A stretch of 64,000 nt of DNA, taken from Warburgia ugandensis. Lineage: Eukaryota; Streptophyta; Magnoliopsida; Canellales; Canellaceae. Location of the stretch: contig CP141126.1 in assembly GCA_035236585.1 (NCBI GenBank), positions 67,929,414 through 67,993,413 of the forward strand, in the 5' to 3' direction. Shown here in pieces: positions 1 through 10,880 of the stretch (position 1 is its first letter; every line of letters begins with the position of its first letter). The position numbers and the translations under genes are program-made. A model generated the notes under the pieces. It was not told the DNA's origin and did no database searches. It saw only the letters and a program-made list of their open reading frames with translations.

Positions 1-1000
1 TCTAGAGAGTTAATATGATGGGTGTTGGGTGAGAAAGGGAATTCACAGGTTTATATAGACACAATTAAGATATGTATGACGGAGTAGTAACAAATGTTAG
101 GACCACTAGTGGGGAGACCGATGATTTTCCTATTATTATAGATTTCACCAAGGATCAACATTGAACCCATACCTTTTCACATTTGTTATCAATGACTTCA
201 CTAAACATTAGCATGAGAAGAATCCCTGGTGCATGTTATCTACAAATGACAAAGTGTTGATTGATAAGATAAGGGAAGGCATAAATATAAAGCTAGAGTT
301 GTAGACTTATGATATGGATTCTTACCAAACTACAATGGAGTATATATAGTGTAATTTTACAAGGATAGAAGTGGGAGTGAAGCACCAGTAAAGATTGATA
401 ACCAAGAAGTTCCCAAAAAAGACCACTTTCAATATTTAGGATTGATAATTCATGAGAGCAAAGTGCTTGAGAGGGATGTTACCTAGAAAATCCAAGCAAG
501 CTAGAACAAGTGGAGATGTGCCTTTGGAGTTATGTGTAATCGGTAGGTACCACTGAAACTAAAAGGAAAATTCTATAGGATAGCTATAAGACAAACCATG
601 CTCTATGGATTAGAGTGCTAGATAGTTAAGGAACAATATGTACATAGGATGAAAGTATCCAAAATGATGATGCTAAGATGGATGAGTGGCACGACAAGAA
701 AGGATAGAATTAGAAATGAAACATTAGAGGAAACTTAGGAGTAGCAATAATAGGTAAAAAGATGAGAGAGGGTAGACTTAGATGGTTTGAAGATGTCCAA
801 TGGAGATAAAAAATAGCATCGGTTGTAAGAGGTGAGTCAATCCAAGTCAAGGGCTCTAAAAGGACAAAGGAAGGACCCATAAAGATGCAAAGAAGTGGTG
901 AGAAAAGATTTGAGAAATTTTGGACTAGATGAAGCTATGACACTTGATAGAGGGGAATGGAGGAGTAAGATTTGAGAAAAGAGGAAGTGGGTCATGTGAA
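1..1000 (+). pseudogene. LINE reverse transcriptase, C-terminal part, decayed and cut by window start
   Basis: Translating all three plus frames and allowing shifts gives the C-terminal half of a plant LINE reverse transcriptase. Pieces in order are DMYDGVVTNVRTTSGET (about 70-120), WCMLSTNDKVLID (227-265), FQYLGLIIHESK (about 428-465), LKGKFYRIAIRQTMLYG (about 558-607) and MLRWMSGTTRKDRIRNE (about 670-720), then the region that normally reads RLRWFGHVQRR. The usual FADD catalytic motif reads STND here, so the first aspartate is lost. Stops and frameshifts occur throughout. The fragment ends near 1000 with no clear poly-A tail. In life the enzyme would copy LINE RNA at the target site. The RTE-like clade is my guess; the LINE identity is firm. 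Confidence 0.85.
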
Positions 1001-3160
1001 TGGCAATTTTATTGATGTGCGGAGGATCCTAGAATTGGAAGAGCACATCCTAAAGTCTATGTATGAGTCCCTAACCATTGTGCGACATCCTAAGGCCCTC
1101 TAGGATTTGATTAAGTGCACATGATCTTCATGAGGCATTATAATATTTATGGCTTGGGTAACTTAGTAGTGATTTCGTAAATAATATACCTAGTCATTAG
1201 TGAATTCACAATCTCATAAAAGCCTTTCCTTAGTGGTACATGATTACTCCTTTTGATACACTCAAAGCACAAGGTTAAGTGTTGAAGCTTTCCTACTCTT
1301 CCTCTAGTACCTTGTAATGTCAAGTACAATATTAGTTTAACAACTATTAAGTTTGATAGAAAAAGGGTATCTAGAATATGAATCCTATGAATATGCATAT
1401 GCACGAGTGATTTGTGTGAAAAATTTAATGCTTCTTCCCATACCTAAGTGTGTGTGAGCAATCAAGTGAACATGGAACAATATATTATAAATGAAATATC
1501 TAATTCTTTTCTTAATTACCTTTTGAATCCTATTCCTAGGTTTCTAAACTTGTGAAAGGAATCACAAAGTAGGGGATGTCCCTGCCAAAGTCACTAAGAA
1601 AACCTATGGGTACTTTTTAGGTGCCAACAAGTTCAAAGAAGGTCTATCTTACCCTAGGTTAAAAATTATTATGTTACTACTGTTTGAAATGACAATTATT
1701 TGTTTATGGACTTTGTGTAGCACAAAATTTTATACCATTTTTTACGATCAATAAAAATCAAGAGTATCTAAAATTTAGAAATATGGATTTTTAGAAAACT
1801 AAATAATTTGGAAATGAGTTCTCTACAAATGTATAGATCTCAGAGAGAACTATCCAACAACATTGAGCTAGCTAAAATCTAATAGTGAAGAGCTAAATAA
1901 TGATGAAAACAAGTTTTTGCATTAATAATGGCACCCCTTTCTAAATTGGTGCCTAAGAACATTAGAATGGTCAACCTCTAGCTAAGAAAAGAGTCCAAAT
2001 ATGCTAAAAAATATAAGACATTTTTAGTTGATGCAAATAAGAGAAAAAAAAAGAAAAATGGGTGCCATTAGGAAACATATTTGGATATAAGATGATATTA
2101 GGATTGAGAGATTTATAACTTATGAAATATAAATGGATAAATATAAGAAATGAAAAAAGGAAAAGACAAAATCAAATGATTTAGGGAAAAGGGAAGAACA
2201 GCTGACCCCCTTCCTAATCGATTTTTCTCCCTCTCTTGATTTTCAATACCAAGAGTTTTGATACATGCTAACAAAGGAGAAATTGATCCATTTCACTCGA
2301 AAGAACTAGCCATTATCAAAGACAAAGCAAAATGAAGGGTGGGTTAACTGATGGTGAGAAAAAATGTTCAGCATAAAATCATTGATGACAACTATAAAAA
2401 TGCTTGCACCAACCATTATCCAATTCTTCGGTGAGAATATTGATGCCCTTTGTTGATTTTAAAATGTATAGTGATTGGGTCAGACAAATAGCACTGATAG
2501 TGATTGCAATAGTTTGGCACCAAAAATCTCTTCAAATCATGCTATCTAGTAATGATCAATGGTAAATAAACATCAAAGACATAGGTTCTTCTCCATTTCT
2601 CTTTGTTTTCTCTTGGTTAGTTACCGATATATTGAGGAAGAATAGATCTAGGTTTTCTAATGAACCATCTTCATTTTCTTCTTGATCTATGGTAAAAAAA
2701 GCTAGACCTTGAACTCCGAACACCCTATTAGAAATATGATTCATCAATCAGTGACTAGAAAATAGATTGGCAAAACTCTACTCTATTTTCTTTTACTCTA
2801 TGTATATTTAACAATTGAAAAGTCAATCCAAGGATTCCATTTGCCTCTTTTAGCTTCTGATTTGATGATCTATGGTTGAAAACAACAAATTAGTAATGAT
2901 GATTCTTGTACTTTGATGTTGATGATCAATCAAAAAATTGACAAATTAGATATGTGTTTTCCAACAATTACTTAAGATTTTCTTATTGATTTATTACTGG
3001 AAAGCTTGATCAAGAACTCTGACAATCCAAAATCTTGTGACCCTGTTCATTAGTTGGTGTCAGAGGGCTAATTTTATTTATGCCTGAACCCTTGAATTTT
3101 CATTTGTTACTGCATTAGAATTGTTCTTCCATTTAGTAATATATTAATTTATGGTTTAGA
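1001..3160. other. AT-rich stretch without recognisable gene or element
   Basis: All six frames are broken. The longest open frames (85 codons at 1147-1404 and 63 codons at 2556-2747, both minus) have no recognisable motif. A CT-rich patch lies near 2215-2240. It is probably decayed repeat sequence, but I cannot assign it. Confidence 0.5.
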
Positions 3161-3180
3161 TTTAAACCTATAAATGAAGG
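3161..3180 (+). repeat. Left target-site duplication of the Au SINE
   Basis: TTTAAACCTATAAATGAAGG here matches TTTGAACCTATGAATGCAGG at 3359-3378 with three substitutions. The last two bases overlap the GG that opens the SINE. Confidence 0.88.
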
Positions 3181-3358
3181 GGAGCCTTGGTGCAATGACA
3201 AAGTTGTTGTCGTGTGACCTTGAGATCACGGCTTCAAGGAGTGAAAATAGTCTCTTGCAAAAATGCAAGGTGAGACTGCATACTATAGACCCTTATAGTT
3301 TGGCCCTTCCCCGAACCTAGCATAAGCGGGAGCTTCATGCACCAGGATTGCCCTTTTA
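3179..3358 (+). mobile_element. Au-type SINE (tRNA-derived, RNA polymerase III)
   Basis: About 180 bp closely resembles the plant Au SINE. It opens with GGGGAGCCTTGGTGCAATG (with the A-box-like part), has a degenerate B box near 3228-3240, a central part around TGCAAGGTGAGACTGC, then TGGCCCTTCCCCGAACC and AGCGGGAGCTTCATGCACC, and ends with a short T run. A direct repeat flanks it: 3161-3180 and 3359-3378 match at 17 of 20 positions, as expected for a target-site duplication made by a LINE enzyme. It codes for no protein and is an insertion, not a functional tRNA gene. Confidence 0.93.
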
Positions 3359-3378
3359 TTTGAACCTATGAATGCAGG

Positions 3379-3979
3379 AGCTAAATTTGGATGTGCCACC
3401 TAAATTTTGGATTTGGATCTAGTTGCGATGCATATCCTATATTAAACACATGATTTGAGTTATGAGGTGTACTTTGGATGTTTCAAATGCAATATATATT
3501 TTCATCTACTATCTAAGTTTTAATGTATGATTTAGGCATTGATGCATAATTAGGGTCTAACATGGGATCTAGATTTGGTTTGTAATATGAGTATCAAATA
3601 TTAAGAAGAAATGTGAATGGATTTTAGAAATCACCACAAGAGGTGGATTGATCTAGGCTGCAAGTTTTTTGTGTTCTTAAAACTTGAAAATAGATGTTGT
3701 TTTAGAATCATATATAAAAGTATTTTGAGAACATAACATCTCTTGTCTGATTTTTGTTAGACAGTAAATGAATTTATTTCATTTAGTCACTATCATTTAT
3801 TATTACATATCAATTGTAATCATGAATGGTGAAACCTTGTAAATGTATTTCTAAGATTATCTTCAGCATGTTTATATACTTAAATAAATATTTTGAAAGA
3901 AGTAACTTTCATGTGCCTCCTACTAATGTGTTGTAGTCTACATGTCATGTTGGTTTTTCAACTAATTTTTAACCCCCAG
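3379..3979. other. No recognisable feature
   Basis: AT-rich sequence without an open frame or repeat that I could place. Confidence 0.5.
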
Positions 3980-4102
3980 CCATCTAAGTCTAATCTCCCT
4001 CATCTTGTTACCTATTTGTGCTACCCCTAAGTTTTTTGTGCTAGAAGAAGCTTAGGGGTAGCACAAATAGTTAACAAGATGAGGGAGATAAGATTTAGAT
4101 GG
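3980..4102. repeat. Inverted repeat, 52-bp arms, at the 5' end of the LINE fragment
   Basis: Positions 3980-4031 are the reverse complement of 4051-4102 at 49 of 52 positions, with a 19-base spacer at 4032-4050. The right arm is LINE coding sequence (LGVAQIVNKMREIRFRW). The left arm is therefore an inverted copy of the first part of the 5'-truncated LINE, and the transcript could fold into a long hairpin. Confidence 0.92.
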
Positions 4103-4340
4103 TTTGGACATGTTCAAAGGAGAGCCAAAATGGCAGTGGTTAGAAGGAGTGAGGCAATGCAAGTAGAAGGGTCTAAAAGGGCAAGTGGAAGGTTCAAAAG
4201 AACATGGATAGAAGCGGTAAGAAAATATTTTAAAATTTTGGGACGAAATGAAACCATGGTACTTAATAGAGGATAATGGAAGAACACAAATCATGTGGCC
4301 AACCCCTAATTGGGATAAGGTCTTGGTGATGACTACTTTC
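4052..4340 (+). pseudogene. LINE 3' end, last about 75 codons of reverse transcriptase ORF
   Basis: The frame from 4052 is open to a stop at 4274-4276. It contains LGVAQIVNKMREIRFRWFG, HVQRRAKMAVVRRSE and TWIEAVRKYFKILGRNE, the conserved C-terminal tail of plant LINE reverse transcriptases. The block then reads on as a diverged VADPN-like tail and a 3' untranslated end near GGGATAAGGTCTTGG. This is a 5'-truncated insertion with no catalytic domain. It matches about 735-960 of the LINE fragment at the window start, so the two are separate copies of one family; this copy is better preserved. Confidence 0.87.
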
Positions 4341-5139
4341 TGCATGATCTGGGTATTCCCTAACATCACTAATTAGATCAATTTAATGCATACTAGTTAA
4401 ACCAATGTGTTTGATAAATTGATGGATAATAGGAACATAGCATGTAGAATATGGCATGACTTGTAAACTATTTATCATGTTGGTGAACTTTGTATCTAAT
4501 TGGTTTGAAATTGCTAATGCATACTTATTGAACAATGGCAAATGGAGTACTGCAATACTACCCATGTATTTGACATTTTAGAATGATTTATACGTGTAAG
4601 TAATAGTTTGACAAGGATCCTGAGCATTTCTTCCTTGGATGATTGTGATTGCAATGCAATGAGAGAATTTTCTAGCATGACGATTGCTATGAGAGATTGA
4701 TTTCATGATTTGAAATACCATGTAGGATTTTCTAATGAATTTAGTTTAAAATTGTTTCAAATATGTGGATATGCTTTAAAGTGATATTTTGGCCTTTCAA
4801 AAGATAAATTGAAAATTTATGAATTTATTGAAAGAAATGGTTTTCCTACGTGTTCAATATATTTGCAGAGTGTGACTAATAGCACGAGTTGTTTTAATGG
4901 CCACTATGCATTTTTAAAAATGTAAATTTTAGTTATTCCATGATACTAGCTAAATTTAGTTTTGAAAATCCCTAAAATGAGATATTTTTTCAAATATGAT
5001 TTAGAACTATTTTGATATGACGACTGAGATGGGATTTTAATGCTTGAAAAAGAAATGATTTGCAAATCATATTTGATGAGATTTTGAGATGAGATATTAG
5101 GTATGATGATGTCTTAGATATTTATTTTTGGCAGGCTAA
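4341..5139. other. No recognisable feature
   Basis: AT-rich. A 60-codon minus-strand frame at 4383-4565 has no recognisable motif. Confidence 0.45.
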
Positions 5140-5330
5140 AGGGCCTAGTGGTCTCTAGGCTAAGGGGTTGTATAGGTTGGCCTCCTAGCCCCTTAACACC
5201 AAGGGTGGATGGTATCCAATGCTAAAAAGTTGTACTATACTCAACTAGTGGTGATTCCACTATAGGTTACACATCACCCTTTTGAGTGGATCCACGGGCC
5301 TTATGAGGATATAGTTAAGTTCCTCTTGGA
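5140..5330 (+). repeat. Diverged Gypsy LTR fragment (possible)
   Basis: The order GGTTGGCCTCCTAGCC, then a run near AAGGGTGGATGGTATCC, then a TGGTGATTCCACTA-like part follows the central block of the LTRs at 11540-11720 and 42900-43090. Only short patches match, so this is either a very old LTR fragment or chance. Confidence 0.35.
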
Positions 5331-5394
5331 TACTAGCAGGCACATGGTTTCATGTAAGATGAAATAGGATTCTATGTATGATGTACCTAAGACA

Positions 5395-5470
5395 ATCATT
5401 ATATGAGTTCTCATGACCAATTGGCAGACATACTTGCTAAGGTGCCAAAGGGTAGAGATATATGTTGGCT
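5395..5470 (+). pseudogene. Ty1/Copia RNase H tail (trace)
   Basis: A short translation, MSSHDQLADILAKV, matches the conserved SNDQLADILTK motif near the end of Copia RNase H. Nothing else of the element can be read on either side, so this is a trace of about 25 codons. Confidence 0.4.
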
Positions 5471-6909
5471 AGAGTACCAATGCCATGGTTTTTACTACAA
5501 ATGTTGATAATCATAATTTACATGACTTATTAAATGTGATTATCTATTCCTATGAATTGATGATATATGAATACTCGTAAATGCTAGTAAATGCACAGAA
5601 TGGAATGACTAAGGTAAGATATTCATGAGATTTTTACTACATTGAAAAACATTATTTTTAAAGTGTGTGTTTGCTCGATGCAACAATTTTTGACTTTGTG
5701 GCTTGGATTTATCTACTAGTTATGATGTATAATCAAACAAAAATAAATGTGAAGAGTAGTTGACAAAAGCATAAGACCAAGCAGTAAAACACTCACAGAA
5801 AGGAAACTAAAGAAGAAATGTGAATCATAAGACTATTTAATATTTATCTTCCTTATGTTACCTTGTTGATTATGAATGTAATTCTATTCACTTGGCTATT
5901 ACATTATAATGATTGATAATCCTTGGGCATACTTTTTGAAAAATGAAATGGATTTTGATGAAACTCAAGCATGAGTTTTGGAATTTCTAATGTGCATATT
6001 AAGGTTGGTTAACACTCAAAATTTTTTGGAAATCAGTTTCAATGAAAATGTTTTTATTACATCTTTTGTTTTTTAAATGAATTTTTAAATATGAGCCCAA
6101 CCTATTGAAAGGAATTTAAGAAGATAATTACCTAGATCGCCATAGTTGCTATCAAATCCCAGTTTTATGTCACTCACATACATGGAAGTTATGAATAATC
6201 AACAAAACAAGGAAGGTTTTGGTCCTTGTTGATTAAGACAAAATACTCACATGGGATTGGTATGGTTCTTAGGATAAAGGATTAGAGTAAATGATTATGC
6301 AAATTAGTATCCCTAATTAATAGGAGATCTATATACATGGTAACCTCTTGAGACTTTATCTTTACTTGAATAAAGTACATAGAACTCCTGAGGGCATAAT
6401 TGCCATTCTACAATAATAGTTTGAGAAATATGGAAAAGGATCAGAAGTAACCACAGTAAAAGAATCCAACAGAGTCAAGAGATTAATTCATAAGTATGAA
6501 CATGCTACTTGAAATTTTCAATTGATTCCTTGTGCTATTATAAGGATTCAATGGAAATGTTGACATTAAGAGTTTTTTTTATATTACTTTAGATGGAAGT
6601 GTTTAATCTATGATATTTATATGACTTTGGGTCGTGAACTTGGACATTTAGTGTCTTTAATTTATGTCATAATATAAAGTTGAAATGGGTAAGTTTTGAA
6701 TACAATGGTAGGGAGACTGAGTCTCCATTTTGTATTTTAAATGTGAAATGAATGTTTATCAAGTAAATTGTAGAGCATGCACTAAATCCGTAAGTCCCAA
6801 AAATAGTGCAAATCTACTGGATTTTTTGTAGAAATGATAAGTTCAAAAATAGAAAATTCCTAAAAGCCAAGGATAAGTATTTGCCATCACTTTAGGCAGG
6901 CACAATCAT
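5471..6909. other. No recognisable feature
   Basis: AT-rich, every frame broken. By position it could be the gag part of the Gypsy element whose pol starts near 6910, but I see no zinc knuckle or other gag motif. Confidence 0.45.
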
Positions 6910-8062
6910 TAAATGTTGTGGTTAAAACTATAATTCTTATTCATGACAAACTTACCAACAATCCTTTCTAATTTAGATTCTACACACTCCTTATACCATA
7001 TGATACTGCATTGTTTGTGAATAGTCCTTGACCAAAATTTATGTTCTGTCTAGAAGTGATGAATTCCATGAGTGAGTCCTTATGTGCACATAAATACCTC
7101 CTAAATATTATGAACTCTGATGTCATCTTAGCAATGGATTGGTTGGCTTTCCATTGGGAAACTATAGACCACCATAAGAAGAAAGTCACTTTTGATATTC
7201 CATGAGAAGTGACAATCTCTTTTCAAGGTAGACAAGACTATGTAGGGGCATGTGGCATTTTTCCTATGAAGGTGATTAGACACATTGCTAAGGGATGCTA
7301 GATCTTTTTGGTTAAAGTTGGGATTATGAGAAATAGTAAACCTAGCCTGAATGAGATGGCAATATTCTAGGAATTTTTATATGCTTTCCCCAAATATCTA
7401 TTTGAACTACCATCTAAATTGAGATAGACATTACTATTGAACTAATATTTGGCACAACTTCTATATCTGAAGCACCATATAGAATAGCCCTAGAAGAACT
7501 TAAAATGTTGAAGAATGAGTTATGGGAACGCTTGCGTATAGTATTGGAACACACTTAGAACACACCAATTATATGCCAAATACAACAAACATGATTTTTG
7601 GTTGGAAAAACTTAACTTTCTAGGCCACATTATTTCCAAACAATGAAGCAAAAGTTGACCTAGCAAAGTTGGAGGCCGTAGAGAAGTGGGAAACACCTAA
7701 AATAGTGACAAAGATATAGAGTTAACTTGGATTTGTGGGATACTACCCTAGATTCATTGAGACATTCTCATGAATTATTTTTCCACTAACTAAGTTAACA
7801 TAGAAAGGTGTGAGATTGGTATGGGATGATGCATGTAAATTAATCTTCTAAGAACAAAAGAGGAAGCTAACCACTACACTAGTTCTTAACTTACTCTTAG
7901 GCGATAGGGTTTTTAGTGATGCATTAGTCAGAGGTTTGGGATGTTTACTAACACATAATAGAAATGTGATTGTTTATGCTTCATGACAATTGAAAAGGCT
8001 TGAGGTTGATTATCTTATCGATGATCTAGAACCGGTAGCCTTGGTGCACTACCAAAATTGGG
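6910..8062 (+). pseudogene. Ty3/Gypsy pol remnant: protease, RT with internal deletion, start of RNase H
   Basis: Frame-shifted translation gives the chromovirus-like order. Protease: ILIHDKLTN, then LDSTHSL where DSGATHSF is usual, then DVILAMDWLAFHWETIDHH. Linker to RT: FPKYLFELPSKLR and YLKHHIE. RT thumb: LRIVL, HQLYAKYNKHDFWLEKLNF, LGHIISKQ. Connection and RNase H: FVGYYPRFIETFS, LVWDDACKL, IVYAS, DDLEPVALVH. Between KMLKNELW and ERLRIVL (near 7525) about 190 residues are missing, including the polymerase active site. The protease triad lacks its glycine. Stops and frameshifts are numerous. Homology runs out near 8060, where the CACTA end begins. Confidence 0.87.
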
Positions 8063-8690
8063 GCTTTTAACGACAAAAAAAAAAAGAAAAAGACACGCTA
8101 TTTTTAGTAAACTGTCTTTGTAAAAATAATCTAAGACAATTTCCCCAAACCTTCTTCAAAAATTTAAGAAGACAGTTTGGAAGAACTATCTTTAAAATTT
8201 TATTTTTTAATGACGATTTTTTCAAACCATCTTTAGAATCTAGCTTATATATGAAGTCTTAGAACTTTTGATCTTCATCTATATAGTAGTATATGGGACT
8301 ATGTATGAAGCCTAAATATCATCTTAGTGTATTTTTGCTCTAGAAAGCTTCAAGTACAACACCATGGCTGAACTAGAATTACATATGTGTGTATTCTTGG
8401 TCTATATCGACCAATTGGAGTGTAAGGATCTTTCTTGTTTTGTTATGTGTTTTCCACATTTACATGATTATGGTTAGAAAGTTCTTTACTTAAAATTAAT
8501 TTTCCCTTCTCGTGTATTATTTTTCATGCTTTGCATCCACCTTTTTCTGTTAATTTGAAAATATCTAATAATTTATTTTTTTTTCCAACATTTCATAATT
8601 CATACACCTAGTGTTGGGTAAAATACTTGAGTTCACTAATCTTTTCATGTCTAAAAGTCTTGGCACATTTGAGCTCAAATTTTCTTTTTT
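8047..8690 (+). mobile_element. 5' end and subterminal region of a CACTA (En/Spm) transposon
   Basis: CACTACCAAAATTGGGGC begins at 8047, followed by an A run and diverged repeats such as AAGACAGTTTGG and AACTATCTTTAAAA (8100-8235), the kind of subterminal array CACTA elements carry. A CACTA transposase on the same strand begins about 650 bp further on. The first 22 bases match the inverted right end of the small CACTA at 17744 at about 17 positions. Caution: the first 15 bases also fit the HALKIW codons of Gypsy RNase H with one base missing, so the exact edge is uncertain. The other end was not found. Confidence 0.6.
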
Positions 8691-8692
8691 AA

Positions 8693-9198
8693 ATGGATAA
8701 ATATGCTTAGATGACCATAGTAAGAACATCAAGAGAGTATAAGGGAATGTAAAAGTTCACTTAGTTCTCACTTAGGGGAAGGGGTCACTATAATTGCATG
8801 TATTGTCCTTGTTTGAGATGTGGAAACCTAAAACAAGTAATTTGTAGGTGAGTTGAGAAAACATTTATGCTTCAATTTACTCAATGAAAGCTACCACCCA
8901 TGGATCTGGCATGGAGAATACCTACCTCATGGGCCCTCTAAAAGGCGAGAAGATGTGATTATGAAGATATTATAGCAAGTGTCATGGCTAGTACAACTAC
9001 ACTAATTTTTGAGATGCATAAGATGACTTTCAAGATGACCCTAAACAATTCTAGACTACATTGGAGGAAGTTGATGAGCCATTGTATGTTGGGTGTGCAA
9101 ATTATATCAAGTTGTGTATAGTGGTAAAACTTTACAATGTGAAATCAAGAATTGGGTTTTTGTATCATGATTTTAAAGAAGTCTTAAAAGCGGTGGGA
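8693..9198 (+). pseudogene. CACTA transposase, part 1: Transpos_assoc domain and N-terminal region
   Basis: An ATG at 8693 opens MDKYA, as in En/Spm (TNP2-like) transposases that start MDKSW. TSREYKGM, MYCPCLRCGNLKQVI (the CPC-x2-CGN zinc-binding signature of the Transpos_assoc domain) and, in another frame, YHPWIWHGEYL follow. Near 9060-9195 comes EPLYVGCANYIKL and VVKLYNVKSRIG, then KEVLKAVG. The protein would cut and join CACTA ends. Several stops and shifts make it dead. At 9199 an LTR insertion cuts the frame; it resumes at 13827. Confidence 0.85.
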
Positions 9199-10059
9199 TG
9201 ATAAATGTTTAATTTTGTATAAGAAGTTCCCAATTAGTAGTCCATGTGTTACAAATATAGTGCTTTATCATAAGATTTTTCCAAAATTCATAACACATAC
9301 AACTCTGACCTAATAATTCAAAAGTTTTATGTTTTGCAGGTTCTAGGGCTGCCCTGGAGTATCTGAATTTTCATAAGTTTTTAGGATTTAACTAGGATTT
9401 TAATAGTTTCAAGGTCTTGAGAAGATGATCCAACAGCCGAGAGTGCTTAAGATGAGATTTGAAGATCAAGATCAAAAGAGAGAGCAGGCATAATCTCCAA
9501 TACTTTCAAGCTTAATCATGGTTCAAGATCATCTTAGGACAAGCAAGGAAACAATTTGAAGAAGTCAAAAGTGACTAGAATGGGCCAATGTACAAACCAA
9601 GCGTTCAAGCCACCTAAATCGTCAAGGAGAATCCAAGCTCTTCAAGCCATTAAAGCCAAGGGTATGGGTCATAAAGCCAATCCAAATGAATAATCAAAGT
9701 GAGCCTTGAAGCCATCCAAGCCATTGTAATACCCTGAGCAATTTACGCTATTGAAATAGGCATTCTATAGGAAATGAACTGTGTTGAATGTTTTACCTTA
9801 TTTAAAATAGTAAATGAATGAATTTTTAAGGAAACTTGGTACCATTAGATTTTACTCCAAAAATGGAATCCAACGCCTCAAAGAACATCGAAAACGGAGT
9901 TCGTATGAAGAAGTTACAGCCGTTTAAAGATCAGGGGCAATTATGTAATTTAAATAGAAAACGAAAAAGACAGAAAACACAGGGGACCGTTTTGATAACG
10001 GCACCCCATCGACTTCTTCCTCTGGATTTCTCCAGAAACCCTAGTTTCTAGAGAAATCT

Positions 10060-10117
10060 TCCACAGCCAATGGCGGCATCACCATTGGCAGCACCGCCAT
10101 AGCAAGGCTATAAAAAG
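10060..10117 (+). promoter_or_regulatory. LTR promoter: CACC/GGCG motif cluster plus TATA box
   Basis: TATAAAAAG lies at 10109-10117. Just upstream are CCAATGGCGGCATCACCATT and CACCGCCATAG. The same cluster and TATA box occur, inverted, in the two LTRs of the 24331-32778 element. This is the likely RNA polymerase II start region of the LTR. Confidence 0.6.
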
Positions 10118-10529
10118 CCTTATCTCCCCCTCTCCAAATCACGAGTTTTTTGGCTATTTTGGGATTGGGGTTTCCAGCAAAAATTGGAAACCCCTCTCAG
10201 GCCAGTTTCCTACATTTTTCGGCAACGGCCAGGCCCTAGTCAGGCCGGCCATTCTCCCCATTCCCCTCTCTTCTCTTTTCCGGTCTTGGCATTGGGGTTT
10301 CTCTCTTCATAGAGATTTTCAGCAACAGAGGGTTTTTAGAACCAGAACGGAGGTCTACCAGGCGGGAGGAGAGACATCTCCGGCTGCCCAGGTAAGCCGT
10401 CCTTCCCTCTCTCTTGGGTTCTTCCTCCTTTCAGGCTAGATCCGTGCTGGATCTAGAGTTTCCAGCCGATTTTTCCAACCGGTCTTCCTAGCCAGAAAAC
10501 AACCCAGCCAGTTTCATCCGACTTTGCAT

Positions 10530-10880
10530 GAACAAAGGCGTCCCAGGGACGCCATGCTTCACCTACACCTGGGACTGGGTCCCTAGGACGGGTTCCAGGC
10601 ATACGACAGTGTGTACACTGTCCCTGGTGTAGCCTTCGGGTGTGCGCGCGACACGGGGCACGGGTCCTGGTTAGACCAGGATGAACGGGGTGCCTTGGGA
10701 GCTGAGACGCGCCATGCTACAACAAAGGTGCGTCCGTGCGATGCCATTCAGGACGCGCGTCATAGCACGTCACTTGAGCATGCATGTGTGTGTGCAAAAT
10801 GCGGTCCCTGGCATGGCCTTTGGGTGTGCACACACGTGAGGCACCCGCGGTTCAACCAGGATGCACGGGTGTCCTAGGAA
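10530..10880 (+). repeat. GC-rich CpG-dense segment of the LTR with internal direct repeat
   Basis: This stretch is much richer in G+C and CpG than its surroundings. A unit starting GTCCCTGG near 10619 recurs near 10802 (GTCCCTGGCATGGCCTTTGG), about 183 bp later, each followed by GGGTGTGC and an ACCAGGATG-like part. Open frames here come from low stop-codon density, not from coding. Confidence 0.65.

Noticed and set aside
3179-3250. Possible tRNA gene
   Set aside because: The A and B box-like parts belong to the Au SINE; no cloverleaf or CCA-ready acceptor stem can be drawn.
4052-4369. 105-codon minus-strand frame
   Set aside because: Antisense shadow of the LINE reverse transcriptase fragment.
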